This document shows, piece after piece, positions 42,198-50,804 of a stretch of DNA of 64,000 nt. The position numbers were made by a program, and so were the translations under genes. The stretch spans positions 62,001 to 126,000 of the forward strand of contig JAHBXO010000012.1 in NCBI GenBank assembly GCA_019636445.1, in the 5' to 3' direction. The first letter of the stretch is position 1. Every line of letters starts with the position of its first letter. Below the pieces are notes generated by a model. The model saw nothing but the letters and a program-made list of their open reading frames with translations, ran no database searches and had not been told where the DNA came from. The stretch comes from Gemmataceae bacterium. Its GTDB lineage: Bacteria > Planctomycetota > Planctomycetia > Gemmatales > Gemmataceae.

Positions 42198-43751
42198 TTA
42201 CTTCTCGTTCGAGATTGCATTCTCCGCCACGATTCCCGACTGGCCTTGGATCTCCACCGCCTTCGCGTTCGGGGCCGAGGAAACCGCCGTGTTGCCGTAG
42301 ACGTGGCTAGGCTTCGGGCTGTCCTTCACGAGGATCGCGATCCCCTGAAATCGCTTGATGGTATTTCCGGAGACCACCACCGTCGCCTTCCCCGCGTTCA
42401 CCGCAGTTCGGTAGCCATCGAACGTATTGTCAATGATGGTCGCGGTGGAGTTCTCCCACACCCACACGGCGTTCCCCTGTTTCTCGCCGATTCCCGTGAA
42501 GGTATTCCCGCTTAAGGTGGCGTGGCCCTGCACCAATACGGCCGCCACGCCGCCGCCCGATATGCGATTCCCGCGGATCGTCGCCGTCGAACCATCCTTC
42601 ACCGCGAGGATCGGAGGTTGTCCGCCCGTTCGCGCGAGTTCGTTCTCGGTGATGGTCGCCGTGGACCCGTCGGTGACGCCGATCGCGATCAACTTGTTAT
42701 CGAGGCACTTGTTGCCGTGGATGATGGCGTTCCCTTTCGACTGCACGCCGATGCCCGCCATTTCGTTTTCCCGGCACTCGTTGCCGACGATCAACGGATT
42801 CGCCCCGTCCCGGCAACCGATCCCGGCCATCTTGTTCTTGCGGCACACGTTGTTTCGCAAGATCGGACTGGCACGATCCCGGCATCCGATCCCGGCCATT
42901 TCATTTTCGGAGCAGGTGTTCGCCTCGACCAGCGGAGCGGTGCCGTCCATCCGAATGCCGATGCCGGCCCGCCGATTCTGATAGCACCGGTTGCCGCGCA
43001 TTACCGGCTTGGATCCCTCCCGACAGCCGATGCCCGCCCGAATGTTCTGGAAGCAGGCGTTGTCCGTAATGATCGGGTTCGCGTTCCGGCATCCGATCCC
43101 GGCCCGCAGGTTTTCCTTGCAGACGTTTCGTCGAACAATCGGCTCGGCACCGTCCGCCACGCCGATTCCGCCGCCCATGTTGCGATAGACTATGTTGTCT
43201 TGTATTACAGGGGCCGTTTTCGTCTTCTCCCGACCGACGATGCCGATTCCCACGTCGCCGTTATGGTGAACGATGCAGTTGGAAACGGTGCCGCTCACGC
43301 CCCAAATGCGGATGGCGGGGCTTGTGCCCTCCGCCTGGACCGCGCCTTCCTCGTCGCCCAATTCTTCGCCCTTCGAATCGAAATGCTTTTTCCAGATCGT
43401 TTCGTCGTAGACTCCGACGTTGGTGATCGTGAACCCGTCCAGCGTGCACCCCTCCGCCAGTTCGACACCCGCCGATTTTCCATCGTTACCGCCGCCATCG
43501 AGCACGGTCGCCTCGACCCGTTTCAATCCCACGATCCCTTTGGCGTCATCCCCGGCACTGCGAAGGCGGATCCCCGGCTTCAGTTTGATCCGCTCCGCAT
43601 ACTGGCCCGGTGAAACCAGAATCGTGTCGCCGGAGACGGAGGCATCGATGGCGGATTGAATCGTCTTGTGGTCCTGCGGGACGCGACGTTCCCCGGACAG
43701 GACCGGATGAACCCCGGCGAAGATCGACAGAACGGCGATTACGATGCGCAT
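42198..43751 (-). CDS. Secreted right-handed beta-helix protein with cysteine-rich coil repeats
   Basis: The 517-residue protein has a signal peptide (VIAVLSIFAGVHPVLS) and an N-terminal pectate-lyase-like start (HKTIQSAIDASVSGDTILVSPG). A long right-handed parallel beta-helix follows. Seven coils between about residue 210 and 370 repeat every 22-24 residues with the pattern AGIGCR...NxCxxN (for example AGIGCRDGANPLIVGNECRE), giving a stack of cysteines on two faces of the helix. The fold is shared with NosD-type and polysaccharide-binding proteins. No catalytic residues are assigned. Three more coils end the protein. Confidence 0.82.
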   Translation of the reverse strand: MRIVIAVLSIFAGVHPVLSGERRVPQDHKTIQSAIDASVSGDTILVSPGQYAERIKLKPGIRLRSAGDDAKGIVGLKRVEATVLDGGGNDGKSAGVELAEGCTLDGFTITNVGVYDETIWKKHFDSKGEELGDEEGAVQAEGTSPAIRIWGVSGTVSNCIVHHNGDVGIGIVGREKTKTAPVIQDNIVYRNMGGGIGVADGAEPIVRRNVCKENLRAGIGCRNANPIITDNACFQNIRAGIGCREGSKPVMRGNRCYQNRRAGIGIRMDGTAPLVEANTCSENEMAGIGCRDRASPILRNNVCRKNKMAGIGCRDGANPLIVGNECRENEMAGIGVQSKGNAIIHGNKCLDNKLIAIGVTDGSTATITENELARTGGQPPILAVKDGSTATIRGNRISGGGVAAVLVQGHATLSGNTFTGIGEKQGNAVWVWENSTATIIDNTFDGYRTAVNAGKATVVVSGNTIKRFQGIAILVKDSPKPSHVYGNTAVSSAPNAKAVEIQGQSGIVAENAISNEK

Positions 43752-43782
43752 CGGGTTCTCTCCCGTTTTCGGTTCGTCAGCG

Positions 43783-44562
43783 TTACGAACCGTCTGGAAG
43801 CGGATAACCGGCTGGCAGTTCGGTCAGGTCGTGATAGCCGATCAGTTCCACTTCGTCGCCGTGGTCCCGCAAGAGGCGGCGCAATGTGTCCAGGCTGGCG
43901 CGACGTGCGACGTCGGCGTCGGCACGCTGGGCCGCCATCTGGGATACGGGATGTTCGTCCGTCTCCAGTTCGGTCCGAAGGTAGTACGCGTCCCCCACGT
44001 GCAGGAGCCAGCGATCGCCCTGTTGGACCGCGACGCCGCAGTGGCCGAGCGTGTGGCCGAACAGCGGGATCAGCAACACTTCGGATGAAAGGCCCAACGA
44101 GAGCGGCCGGGCTTCCAACCCGAACCACGTACGCGTTGACGGGCCGTAGGTCTTCCAGGCGGGGCCATGGGCGAACTGCGCGGGGACGTAGCGCCAATGA
44201 CCGCTCGAAACATTCCGGAGTTCCTCCTCCGAGAGGTGGACCTGCGCCTTCGGAACGTCGGCAAGGCCGCCGGCATGGTCGGGGTCCGCGTGGGTTAGCA
44301 CGACGTGCTGCACCTTCTCGGGAGAAAGTCCCAGAGCTTCGATCCGCCGCATGGCGGTGTCCGACTCGTGGAACTGAAAGCCGGCCAGATCAAGGAGCGG
44401 TTGACCCAGCCGTCCGACCGGATCGCGGACATCGTGTAGGCCGATCCCCGTGTCGACCAACGCCAGCCGATCGCCGTCTTCGAGTAGAAGGCAATGGCAG
44501 ACAACGGTCGGATACCCGTGGACCCGAAGCGTGCCGCAGTTCAGATGATGGATCGTCGTCAC
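43783..44562 (-). CDS. Metallo-beta-lactamase-fold hydrolase
   Basis: The 259-residue product (from GTG at 44562) begins VTTIHHLNCGTLRVHG. The metal motif is VVLTHADPDHAGGL (the family HxHxDH reads HADPDH), and later GHTLGHCGVAV and LLHVGDAYY give further ligands; EVELIGYHDL ends the site. The type resembles N-acyl-homoserine-lactonase-like or glyoxalase II-like proteins. GAGGCG lies upstream of the GTG; an ATG at 44604 would add 14 basic residues without homology. The substrate is unknown. Confidence 0.82.
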   Translation of the reverse strand: MTTIHHLNCGTLRVHGYPTVVCHCLLLEDGDRLALVDTGIGLHDVRDPVGRLGQPLLDLAGFQFHESDTAMRRIEALGLSPEKVQHVVLTHADPDHAGGLADVPKAQVHLSEEELRNVSSGHWRYVPAQFAHGPAWKTYGPSTRTWFGLEARPLSLGLSSEVLLIPLFGHTLGHCGVAVQQGDRWLLHVGDAYYLRTELETDEHPVSQMAAQRADADVARRASLDTLRRLLRDHGDEVELIGYHDLTELPAGYPLPDGS

Positions 44563-44718
44563 GGTTCGCCTCGGCCGTCGGTGTGTCGGGTTCCGGTGCG
44601 ACAATCCTATCTATTCGGCTGACAAAACCGATTCAATCCATCGAACGGGTACGGTCGAACCCCGGTGCGGTGCTGCGGTGAGCCGTTCCCCGTGTTCTCG
44701 ATTCGAGATCCTGCTTGA

Positions 44719-45129
44719 ATGAATGCGATCCCCGGAGTCGCCGCCATGTCATCCCGTCTCGCGATCGCTTTCCTATTGTTCCTGACCACCAACATGGCAG
44801 CCCAGGAGCCGTACCTGTCCGGCCGCTGGCGCGGGAACTGGTCCAGCGAGTCGACGGGCCATTCCGGTCCCCTCAATGCCCGCTTCCGCCAGACCGGGTG
44901 CGACGAATACCGCGTCGTCTTCACCGGTCGGTTTCTCAAGATCGTCCCGTTCCGCTACGCCGAGACGCTGCACGTCACGGGTTCCGCGGATGGCGTCGTC
45001 TACCTCGCCGGTTCCTCGCGCCTGCTCGGCTTCGGCACGTTCGCCTTCGACGCCGCCGCGACCGGCAACACCTTCAACGCGACCTTCTCGTCCCGAAGGG
45101 ACCGCGGGCAGTTCAACCTTTCCCGGTGA
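44719..45129 (+). CDS. Small exported protein of unknown function
   Basis: The 136-residue protein has a signal peptide (LAIAFLLFLTTNMAAQ). The mature part starts YLSGRWRGNWSSESTGHSGPL and has GCDEYRVVFTGRFLKIVPF and YLAGSSRLLGFGTFAFD. It resembles small lipocalin-like beta barrels, but no family can be named. A second ATG at 44746 would shorten the signal. It abuts the ThuA-type gene tail to tail with no spacer. Confidence 0.6.
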   Translation: MNAIPGVAAMSSRLAIAFLLFLTTNMAAQEPYLSGRWRGNWSSESTGHSGPLNARFRQTGCDEYRVVFTGRFLKIVPFRYAETLHVTGSADGVVYLAGSSRLLGFGTFAFDAAATGNTFNATFSSRRDRGQFNLSR

Positions 45130-46008
45130 TTACTTCTTCTTCACCGGCGGCTCGACGGCGTCCGGCTTGAACGCCGCGAGGTCGTCGAGTTTCACCCGCA
45201 CGCCCCCCGCCGGCACGTCCTGCTTCGCCGTCCAGACGATCGCATTCAGGATCAGCGTGCGCAAGTCGTCGAGCTTCCAGTTGCGGTAGAAGTGCGGCAT
45301 CACGACGCCGACGCCGCGCCCGCCGTCGGGCCGCTCGACCGCCCACGCGATCGTTTCCTTCTTCGGTGCTTCCGGCGGCAGCATCGCCGTCGCCAGCGCC
45401 GTCACGCCCTTGCCCGGGCCGGACGGGCCGAAGTAGTTGTTGATGTACGGCTCGTCGTGAAAGGTGAACTTCGTCCATCCGTTCAAGACAGGATGTTTCG
45501 CCTCGGCCGGTTCGACGGTCGCTTCGCGGAAGACCTTGGCGATCGACTTGTGATGGTTGCAGCGCGTGGCGAAGTAGCCGCCCATCCAGTGCAATAGCGC
45601 GTGGTCGCCATCGGGGCCGACGTGCTTGGCTTCGAGACCCGTGGCGTAGTGGACGCAGACGATGCCGCCGCCGCGTTTCATCATCGCGGCGAGGTCCTTC
45701 ATGATCCGCTCACGCTCCGGCATCACTTCGGGCGGAAACAGGTCGCCGATGAAGACGACGGTCGAGACATCGTCCACCGTCTTCGGCCACTCCGTAACCG
45801 CCTTCGCGTCGAGGCCCGCCTTGGTCAGGCAGTGCGCGAGCAGTCGTCCGCCGGCGGCGACCTCGTGCGTGCCCGGCGGGTGCTGGCTGGGGCCGACAAC
45901 GACGAGCGCCTTCGGCGCGGCCGGCGCGGCGCCCAGTTCCGAAATTGCCATAGTGCCGAGGGCGAGGGAGCCGAGCGCGGCGCGGCGGTGCGGGAGAGAT
46001 CGCGGCAT
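45130..46008 (-). CDS. ThuA-domain protein, exported
   Basis: The 292-residue protein has a twin-arginine-like leader (PHRRAALGSLALGTMAISELGA). The ThuA-like (type 1 glutamine amidotransferase) core has ALVVVGPSQHPPGTHEVAAG, VVFIGDLFPPEVM, GGGIVCVHYATGLEAKHVG, and FTFHDEPYINNYFGPSG. ThuA proteins take part in trehalose use in some bacteria; in planctomycetes they are numerous and often form part of secreted sugar-degrading sets. The ATG at 46008 was preferred over 46020 as it starts the signal directly. Confidence 0.8.
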   Translation of the reverse strand: MPRSLPHRRAALGSLALGTMAISELGAAPAAPKALVVVGPSQHPPGTHEVAAGGRLLAHCLTKAGLDAKAVTEWPKTVDDVSTVVFIGDLFPPEVMPERERIMKDLAAMMKRGGGIVCVHYATGLEAKHVGPDGDHALLHWMGGYFATRCNHHKSIAKVFREATVEPAEAKHPVLNGWTKFTFHDEPYINNYFGPSGPGKGVTALATAMLPPEAPKKETIAWAVERPDGGRGVGVVMPHFYRNWKLDDLRTLILNAIVWTAKQDVPAGGVRVKLDDLAAFKPDAVEPPVKKK

Positions 46009-46099
46009 GGTCGTGTCCAATGGGGAGGCGTTCCGTATTTCGTACCAGACGCCGCTCGGAATCGCGACAGGATTTCCGTCGTGATTCCATTCGAGTTTT

Positions 46100-46230
46100 C
46101 CCCCTCTCCCCCGTTTCGGGGGAGAGGGCCGGGGTGAGGGGGCAAAGGCTTACTCGGCTCCAGAGCCGGGAATCGAGACGCGAAGACCCCCTCACCCTAT
46201 CCCTCTCCCCCGCAAAGCCGGGGGAGAGGG
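46100..46230. repeat. CCCTCTCCCCC/GGGGGAGAGGG palindromic repeat pair
   Basis: Two copies of a hairpin with CCCTCTCCCCC arms stand here (46102-46128 and 46201-46230 with similar flanks), separated by about 75 bases and accompanied by GGTGAGGG/CCCTCACC pairs. It lies in the 301-base gap between the ThuA-type gene and the ABC ATPase. The same element recurs four times at 47256-47547. Confidence 0.8.
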
Positions 46231-46309
46231 AACCAAACGGAAAACACGACCAAGATTTCCCCGGCCCGAGCGAATAGCCGGCACCGCATTCCCTTCTACG
46301 AGCGAACCC

Positions 46310-47206
46310 ATGACGCCCGCGGTGGAAATCGACGGCGTGACCAAGACCTTCGGCACCCAGACCGCCGTCGACGACCTCAGCCTCGTCGTGCCCGCCGGTA
46401 CGATCTACGGCTTCATCGGCCCGAACGGTTCCGGCAAGACCACGACCTTGCGCATGATCATGCGCATCTTCCTGCCCGACCGCGGCGCCATCCGCGTGCT
46501 CGGTGACGAGTCCTGGCACGCCGCCAAGGACCGCGTCACCTACCTGCCCGAAGAACGCGGCCTCTACAAGCCGATGAAGGTCCGCGATGTGATCCGCTTC
46601 TATGCGGAACTCAAAGGGATGGTCGCCCCGCAGGCGAAGATCGCCGAATGGCTCGAACGGATGGAGCTGGCGCACGCGGCCGACAAGCGCGTCGATCAGC
46701 TCTCGAAGGGGATGAGCCAGAAGGTCCAATTCATCGCGTCGGTCGTCTCCGATCCCGAACTCATCATCCTCGACGAACCGTTCAGCGGCCTCGACCCCGT
46801 GAACGAGAACCTCTTCCGCAAGGCGATCCTCGACCTGCGCAAGGCCGGCAAGACCATCATCTTCTCCACCCACAACATGGCCGTCGCCGAGCAGCTCTGC
46901 GATTTCGTCTTCATGATCTACAAGGGGAAGAAGGTCCTCGACGGCACACTCGACGCCATCCAGGACGCCTACGGCTTCGACACCGTGCGCGTCCGGCTGG
47001 AGGGCGGCACGCTCGACGGCCTCGACGGCGTGGAGAAGCTGACCGACTTCGGTCGATACCAGGAACTGCGGCTCAATCGCGGCGCCGACCCGCAGGGAAT
47101 CTTGAAGGAGCTGATGCGCCGCGGTGCCGTCCGCCAGTTCGAGCAGACGCGCCCGAACCTCCACGACATCTTCGTTCGCATCGCCGACCCGAAGGACGAG
47201 CCGTGA
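46310..47206 (+). CDS. ABC transporter ATP-binding protein (NatA-type)
   Basis: The 298-residue protein is a single ATPase domain followed by a 70-residue tail. It has Walker A GPNGSGKT (37-44), the signature LSKGMSQK, Walker B LIILDEP, and the H-loop FSTHNM. It is closest to DrrA/NatA ATPases that serve ABC-2 permeases. The permease gene follows on the same strand, after a 396-base gap filled with palindromic repeats. The transported substrate is not indicated. Confidence 0.9.
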   Translation: MTPAVEIDGVTKTFGTQTAVDDLSLVVPAGTIYGFIGPNGSGKTTTLRMIMRIFLPDRGAIRVLGDESWHAAKDRVTYLPEERGLYKPMKVRDVIRFYAELKGMVAPQAKIAEWLERMELAHAADKRVDQLSKGMSQKVQFIASVVSDPELIILDEPFSGLDPVNENLFRKAILDLRKAGKTIIFSTHNMAVAEQLCDFVFMIYKGKKVLDGTLDAIQDAYGFDTVRVRLEGGTLDGLDGVEKLTDFGRYQELRLNRGADPQGILKELMRRGAVRQFEQTRPNLHDIFVRIADPKDEP

Positions 47207-47255
47207 TGCGAGTTGGATTGGGTGGCACGGACAGACTTGCCCATGTTTTGTCTGG

Positions 47256-47547
47256 TCCCCTCTCCCCCGGCTTTGCGGGGGAGAGGGCGAGGGTGAGGGG
47301 GTCTTGGGGATTGCAACAGCTTGTCGTGAGCGGAAAGGCTCTCCCCCTCACCCCGGCCCTCTCCCCCGCAAGGCCGGGGGAGAGGGAGAAATCCATACCA
47401 GGTTCAGTCCGATCCCCTCTCCCCCGGCTTTGCGGGGGAGAGGGTGAGGGGGTCTTGGGGATTGCAACAGCTTGTCGTGAGCGGAAAGGCTCTCCCCCTC
47501 ACCCCGACCCTTTCCCCCGCAAAGCCGGGGGAGAGGGAGAAATCCAT
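47256..47547. repeat. Tandem palindromic repeats inside the ABC operon
   Basis: Two direct copies (47256-47397 and 47413-47547) each hold two hairpins with GGGGGAGAGGG arms, and between them the same single-copy-like spacer with TTGCAACAGCTTGTCGTGAG. The copies differ by a 6-base insertion in copy 1 and a few substitutions. The block fills the 396-base gap between the ABC ATPase and permease genes. No coding potential is supported. Confidence 0.85.
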
Positions 47548-47602
47548 GCCTGTCCCTCCGACTGAAATGCCCGTGCCACTGTACTTGAACGAGTGACCCG
47601 CC

Positions 47603-48952
47603 ATGCGGAAAATCCTGACCATCGCGAAGCGCGAATACCTCGCCGGCGTGAGGACGAAGGCGTTCCTCGTCTCGCTCATCCTCATGCCCGTGATGATGGG
47701 CGGCAGCATCGGCCTGTCGGCGCTCTCGAAGAAGCTCGACGACACCTCCGAGAAGACCTACGCCGTGGTCGACCGCTCGCCGGGCGGCAAGATCGCGGCG
47801 GCGCTCGAAGCGGACACCGTGCTCTACAACACCGTCATCATCAAGGACCCCACGACGGGCCAGCAGATCCACCCGGCGCTCAAGATCGAAGTCGTTCCGC
47901 CGAGCGAAGGCTCCGACATCGCAATCCGTCAGCAGCGGTTCGAACTGTCCGAACGGTCGCGCAAGAACGAGATCGAAGCGTTCATCGAAATCGGCCCGGA
48001 CATTTACCAGACCCGAACCGACCCGAACCCGGAATCGGCGGAGGATGTGCAGGCGGTCCGACTGCAATCGAAGAAGCCCGGCGAAGGCTTCCTCGGCCGC
48101 TACCTCGAACGGCGCATCAACGACGCGGTGCAGCGCGAGCGCTTCGCCCGCGAGAACGTCGACCCCGCGAAACTGCGGGCGATCCAGCAGCCGATTTCCC
48201 TGAAGACCAAAGGCCTGACGACCAGGAACGCCCAGACCGGCGAAATCGAAGACGCCGCGGATGAGAAACGGCTGGCGAACTTCCTGCTGCCCGGCGTGCT
48301 CATCGGCCTGATGTTCATGGTCATCATGTTCGGCGCGTCCCCGGCCATGAACGGCGTGGTCGAGGAGAAAGGGCAGCGCATCGCCGAGGTGCTGCTCGGT
48401 TCGGTCACGCCGTTCGAGCTGATGGCCGGCAAGCTCCTCGGCCTCGTCGGCATCGCCCTCACGACCGCGGCCATCTATTTCGGCGGTGGTTTTGTCGCCG
48501 CCAGCCGCTACGGCCTGACGGACTCCATCACGCCGGAATTGATGTTCTGGTTCTTCGTCTTCCTGACGATGGCGCTGCTCATCTTCGGCTCGATCTTCAT
48601 CGCCGTCGGCGCCGCCGCCCAGGACGTGAAGGACACGCAGACGCTGCTCACGCCCGTCATGTTCTTCATGGTGATGCCGATGTTCGCCATCGGGCCGATC
48701 CTGATGGACCCGCACGGCAAGCTGGCGGTGATCTGCTCGCTGATCCCGACGAGCGCCCCGATGATCCTCGTCGCCCGGCAGAGCGTGCCGCCGGGGGTGC
48801 CGCTGGTGCAGCTCCTCGCCGGCGCCGCGATCGTGGCGCTGACGACGGTCGCCTGCGTCTGGGCCGCCGGCCGCATCTTCCGCGTCGGCTTCCTCATGCA
48901 GGGCAAATCGCCGAAGCTCAAGGACATCGGGCGCTGGATCGTGAAGGGGTGA
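47603..48952 (+). CDS. ABC-2 type permease (NatB-type)
   Basis: The 449-residue protein has one N-terminal membrane helix (AFLVSLILMPVMMGG), a large extracytoplasmic region to about residue 225, and six helices after it. A signature segment EEKGQRIAEVLLGSVTPFELMAGKLLG precedes the second of these helices, as in NatB/YhaP permeases. The C-terminal basic tail is LMQGKSPKLKDIGRWIVKG. With the upstream ATPase it should form an exporter. The start is ATG, without an exceptional ribosome-binding site. Confidence 0.9.
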   Translation: MRKILTIAKREYLAGVRTKAFLVSLILMPVMMGGSIGLSALSKKLDDTSEKTYAVVDRSPGGKIAAALEADTVLYNTVIIKDPTTGQQIHPALKIEVVPPSEGSDIAIRQQRFELSERSRKNEIEAFIEIGPDIYQTRTDPNPESAEDVQAVRLQSKKPGEGFLGRYLERRINDAVQRERFARENVDPAKLRAIQQPISLKTKGLTTRNAQTGEIEDAADEKRLANFLLPGVLIGLMFMVIMFGASPAMNGVVEEKGQRIAEVLLGSVTPFELMAGKLLGLVGIALTTAAIYFGGGFVAASRYGLTDSITPELMFWFFVFLTMALLIFGSIFIAVGAAAQDVKDTQTLLTPVMFFMVMPMFAIGPILMDPHGKLAVICSLIPTSAPMILVARQSVPPGVPLVQLLAGAAIVALTTVACVWAAGRIFRVGFLMQGKSPKLKDIGRWIVKG

Positions 48953-48970
48953 GGGGGAAAGGCGGCCGAA

Positions 48971-49461
48971 CGCGGGCATTTTTGCCCCGAATGGGGCAAC
49001 GGGCTGTAGCCTCGGGTGAAGCGCAGCGGAACCCGTGGAACACTCGCGCGACTCTTCGCCCCGGAGGGGCGACGGAGGCGTTCCGCTGCCCCTCCGGGGC
49101 AGGTCGAACGGTGTTGGGGGCCATTCCTCCACGGGTTTCACCCGTGGCTACACTCCGCGGCCCCATCCGGGGCCGAAAACCAAGAACCCCGGCAGCTCTA
49201 TCTTGGACCGTAAACCAAGAACCCCGGCAGCTCTATCTTGGACCGTAAACCAAGAACCCCGGCGGCCCCATCCGGGGCCGAAAACCAAGAACCCCATACG
49301 TCCGCCCACCACTACTAGGCCTCGAAGACTCGGCCCGCCTGACGGAGCGGTCGATCGCGGGCATTTTTGCCCCGAAAGGGGCAACGGGCTGTAGCCACGG
49401 GTGGAGCGAAGCGGAACCCGTGGAACACTCGCGCGAATCTTCGCCCCGGAGGGGCGACGGA
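48971..49461. repeat. Composite repeat block after the ABC permease
   Basis: A 106-base unit occurs at 48971-49076 and again at 49356-49461 with few differences; each contains small hairpins such as TTGCCCCGAATGGGGCAA and CGCCCCGGAGGGGCG. Between them lies a four-copy tandem array with a 35-base period (49179-49295, core ACCAAGAACCCC). The frames in this 613-base gap (48953-49565) are repeat-derived and are not called as genes. Confidence 0.85.
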
Positions 49462-49565
49462 GCGAGTCGGAATCGACGTAAGTCGTTATCCGGCATAGGC
49501 GCTTCCGGAATTCGGGCGTCGTTCCGCCGGAGGGTGGCGCGGTGTCGGCGGAAAGAGCCATGCCC

Positions 49566-50762
49566 CTAGGAACCCGTCGTCGCGAGCGCCAGCGCGAGCC
49601 GGCAACCGGCCTCGAACTCCTTCAGGTCCACGAACTCGTTGACGGTGTGGATCTCGTTCTGGCCGGCACCGAAGGTGATCGTCGGGATGCCGTGCTTCAC
49701 CATCCAGTTCGCGTCCAGGCCGCCGTTCGTCACCTTCGTCGTCGGCTTCAGCTTGATGCTCTTGGCCGCTGCCATCGCCCGCTTGATGACCGGCGAGCCG
49801 TCCGGCAGGCGGAAGGGTACGTAGTCCAGCCGGCTCGTGAACTTCACCTTCGCCGGCTTCCCCTTGTGGTCCTTCACCTTCTTCGCGGCCTTCTCGAAGG
49901 CGAGCTTGTACGCGGCCGTGATCTCCCGCACGAACTTCGCGTCGTGGCTGCGGCTCTCGCCGCGGATGAGGACGTAGTCGGTGACGACGTTGGTGGCATT
50001 GCCGGCGCTCTTGCCGTCGGCGTCGCCGATGCTGCCGACGTTGCTGGTGCCTTCCTTCCCCTTCTTGACGACCTTGCCGAACCAACCGCTCGCGTGGACG
50101 TCGGCGATGGCGAGCGACGCGACGACGCTGGCGGAGATGCCGCGCTCGGGGTGGACGCCGGCGTGGGAAGCACGGCCGTGGATCTCGACTTCCCATCGGT
50201 CGGCACCGATGGCGCCGATGGTGATCTCGCTGGCGCTGCGGCCATCGATGTTGAAGCCCATGACGGGGCCGCCGAGGACGGTCGGGTCGACGTGCTTGGC
50301 GCCGAACAGGCCGCTCTCCTCGCGGACGGTGAAGAAGAGCGTGATCGGCGGGTGCGGGAGCTTCTGCTTGAGCAGTTCGGCCGCAAGCGTGACGACGGCG
50401 GCGCAGCCGGTGCGGTCGTCGCCGCCGAGGGCCGCTTTCGGGTTCTCGTTGACGATGCGGTTCTCGGCCCGCTTCGGCTTCGCCCCGGCGCACAGCGGCA
50501 CGGTGTCCATGTGCGTCATGAAGAGGATGCGCGGCGCGTCCAGCGTGCCGGGCAGATCGACGATGATGTTGCCCGTCTGCGTCGGGGCCGGGATGCGAGT
50601 ATTGGCATCGTCGTAGCGGATGGCCGATGCCGGCACGCCGGCCTCCGTCAGCGCGGCGACGATCTCCTTACCGATGTTCGCCTCCTGACCGGTGATGCCC
50701 TCCACGGAAAGGAAGCGGAGCAAACGATCCACGGCGGCGGCGGAGTCGATGGCGAGCGGCAT
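49566..50762 (-). CDS. M20-family metallopeptidase (PepT-like)
   Basis: The 398-residue protein is a dizinc peptidase of clan MH. Motifs are FMTHMDTVP (H, D), ALGGDDRTGCAAV (bridging D), and FFTVREESGLFGAKH (E-E). The dimerisation domain includes HGRASHAGVHPERGISA. NGGLDANWMVKHGIPTITFG and NEIHTVNEF carry later ligands. Its pattern fits peptidase T or related tripeptidases more than carboxypeptidases. A small intergenic gap (42 bases) separates it from the ComEA-like gene upstream. Confidence 0.88.
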   Translation of the reverse strand: MPLAIDSAAAVDRLLRFLSVEGITGQEANIGKEIVAALTEAGVPASAIRYDDANTRIPAPTQTGNIIVDLPGTLDAPRILFMTHMDTVPLCAGAKPKRAENRIVNENPKAALGGDDRTGCAAVVTLAAELLKQKLPHPPITLFFTVREESGLFGAKHVDPTVLGGPVMGFNIDGRSASEITIGAIGADRWEVEIHGRASHAGVHPERGISASVVASLAIADVHASGWFGKVVKKGKEGTSNVGSIGDADGKSAGNATNVVTDYVLIRGESRSHDAKFVREITAAYKLAFEKAAKKVKDHKGKPAKVKFTSRLDYVPFRLPDGSPVIKRAMAAAKSIKLKPTTKVTNGGLDANWMVKHGIPTITFGAGQNEIHTVNEFVDLKEFEAGCRLALALATTGS

Positions 50763-50804
50763 GGGCGACCCATTTTGAGTGGAAGGTGTGCCGCTATTGT
50801 AGGA

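Noticed and set aside
49179-49295. CRISPR-like array with 35-base period
   Set aside because: The repeat core is only about 12 bases, the spacers are partly identical, and no cas gene is near. It is a plain tandem duplication.
48949-49561. Several open frames of 65-137 residues
   Set aside because: They are made of the repeats in the region and change content with each repeat copy. No ribosome-binding site or domain supports them.
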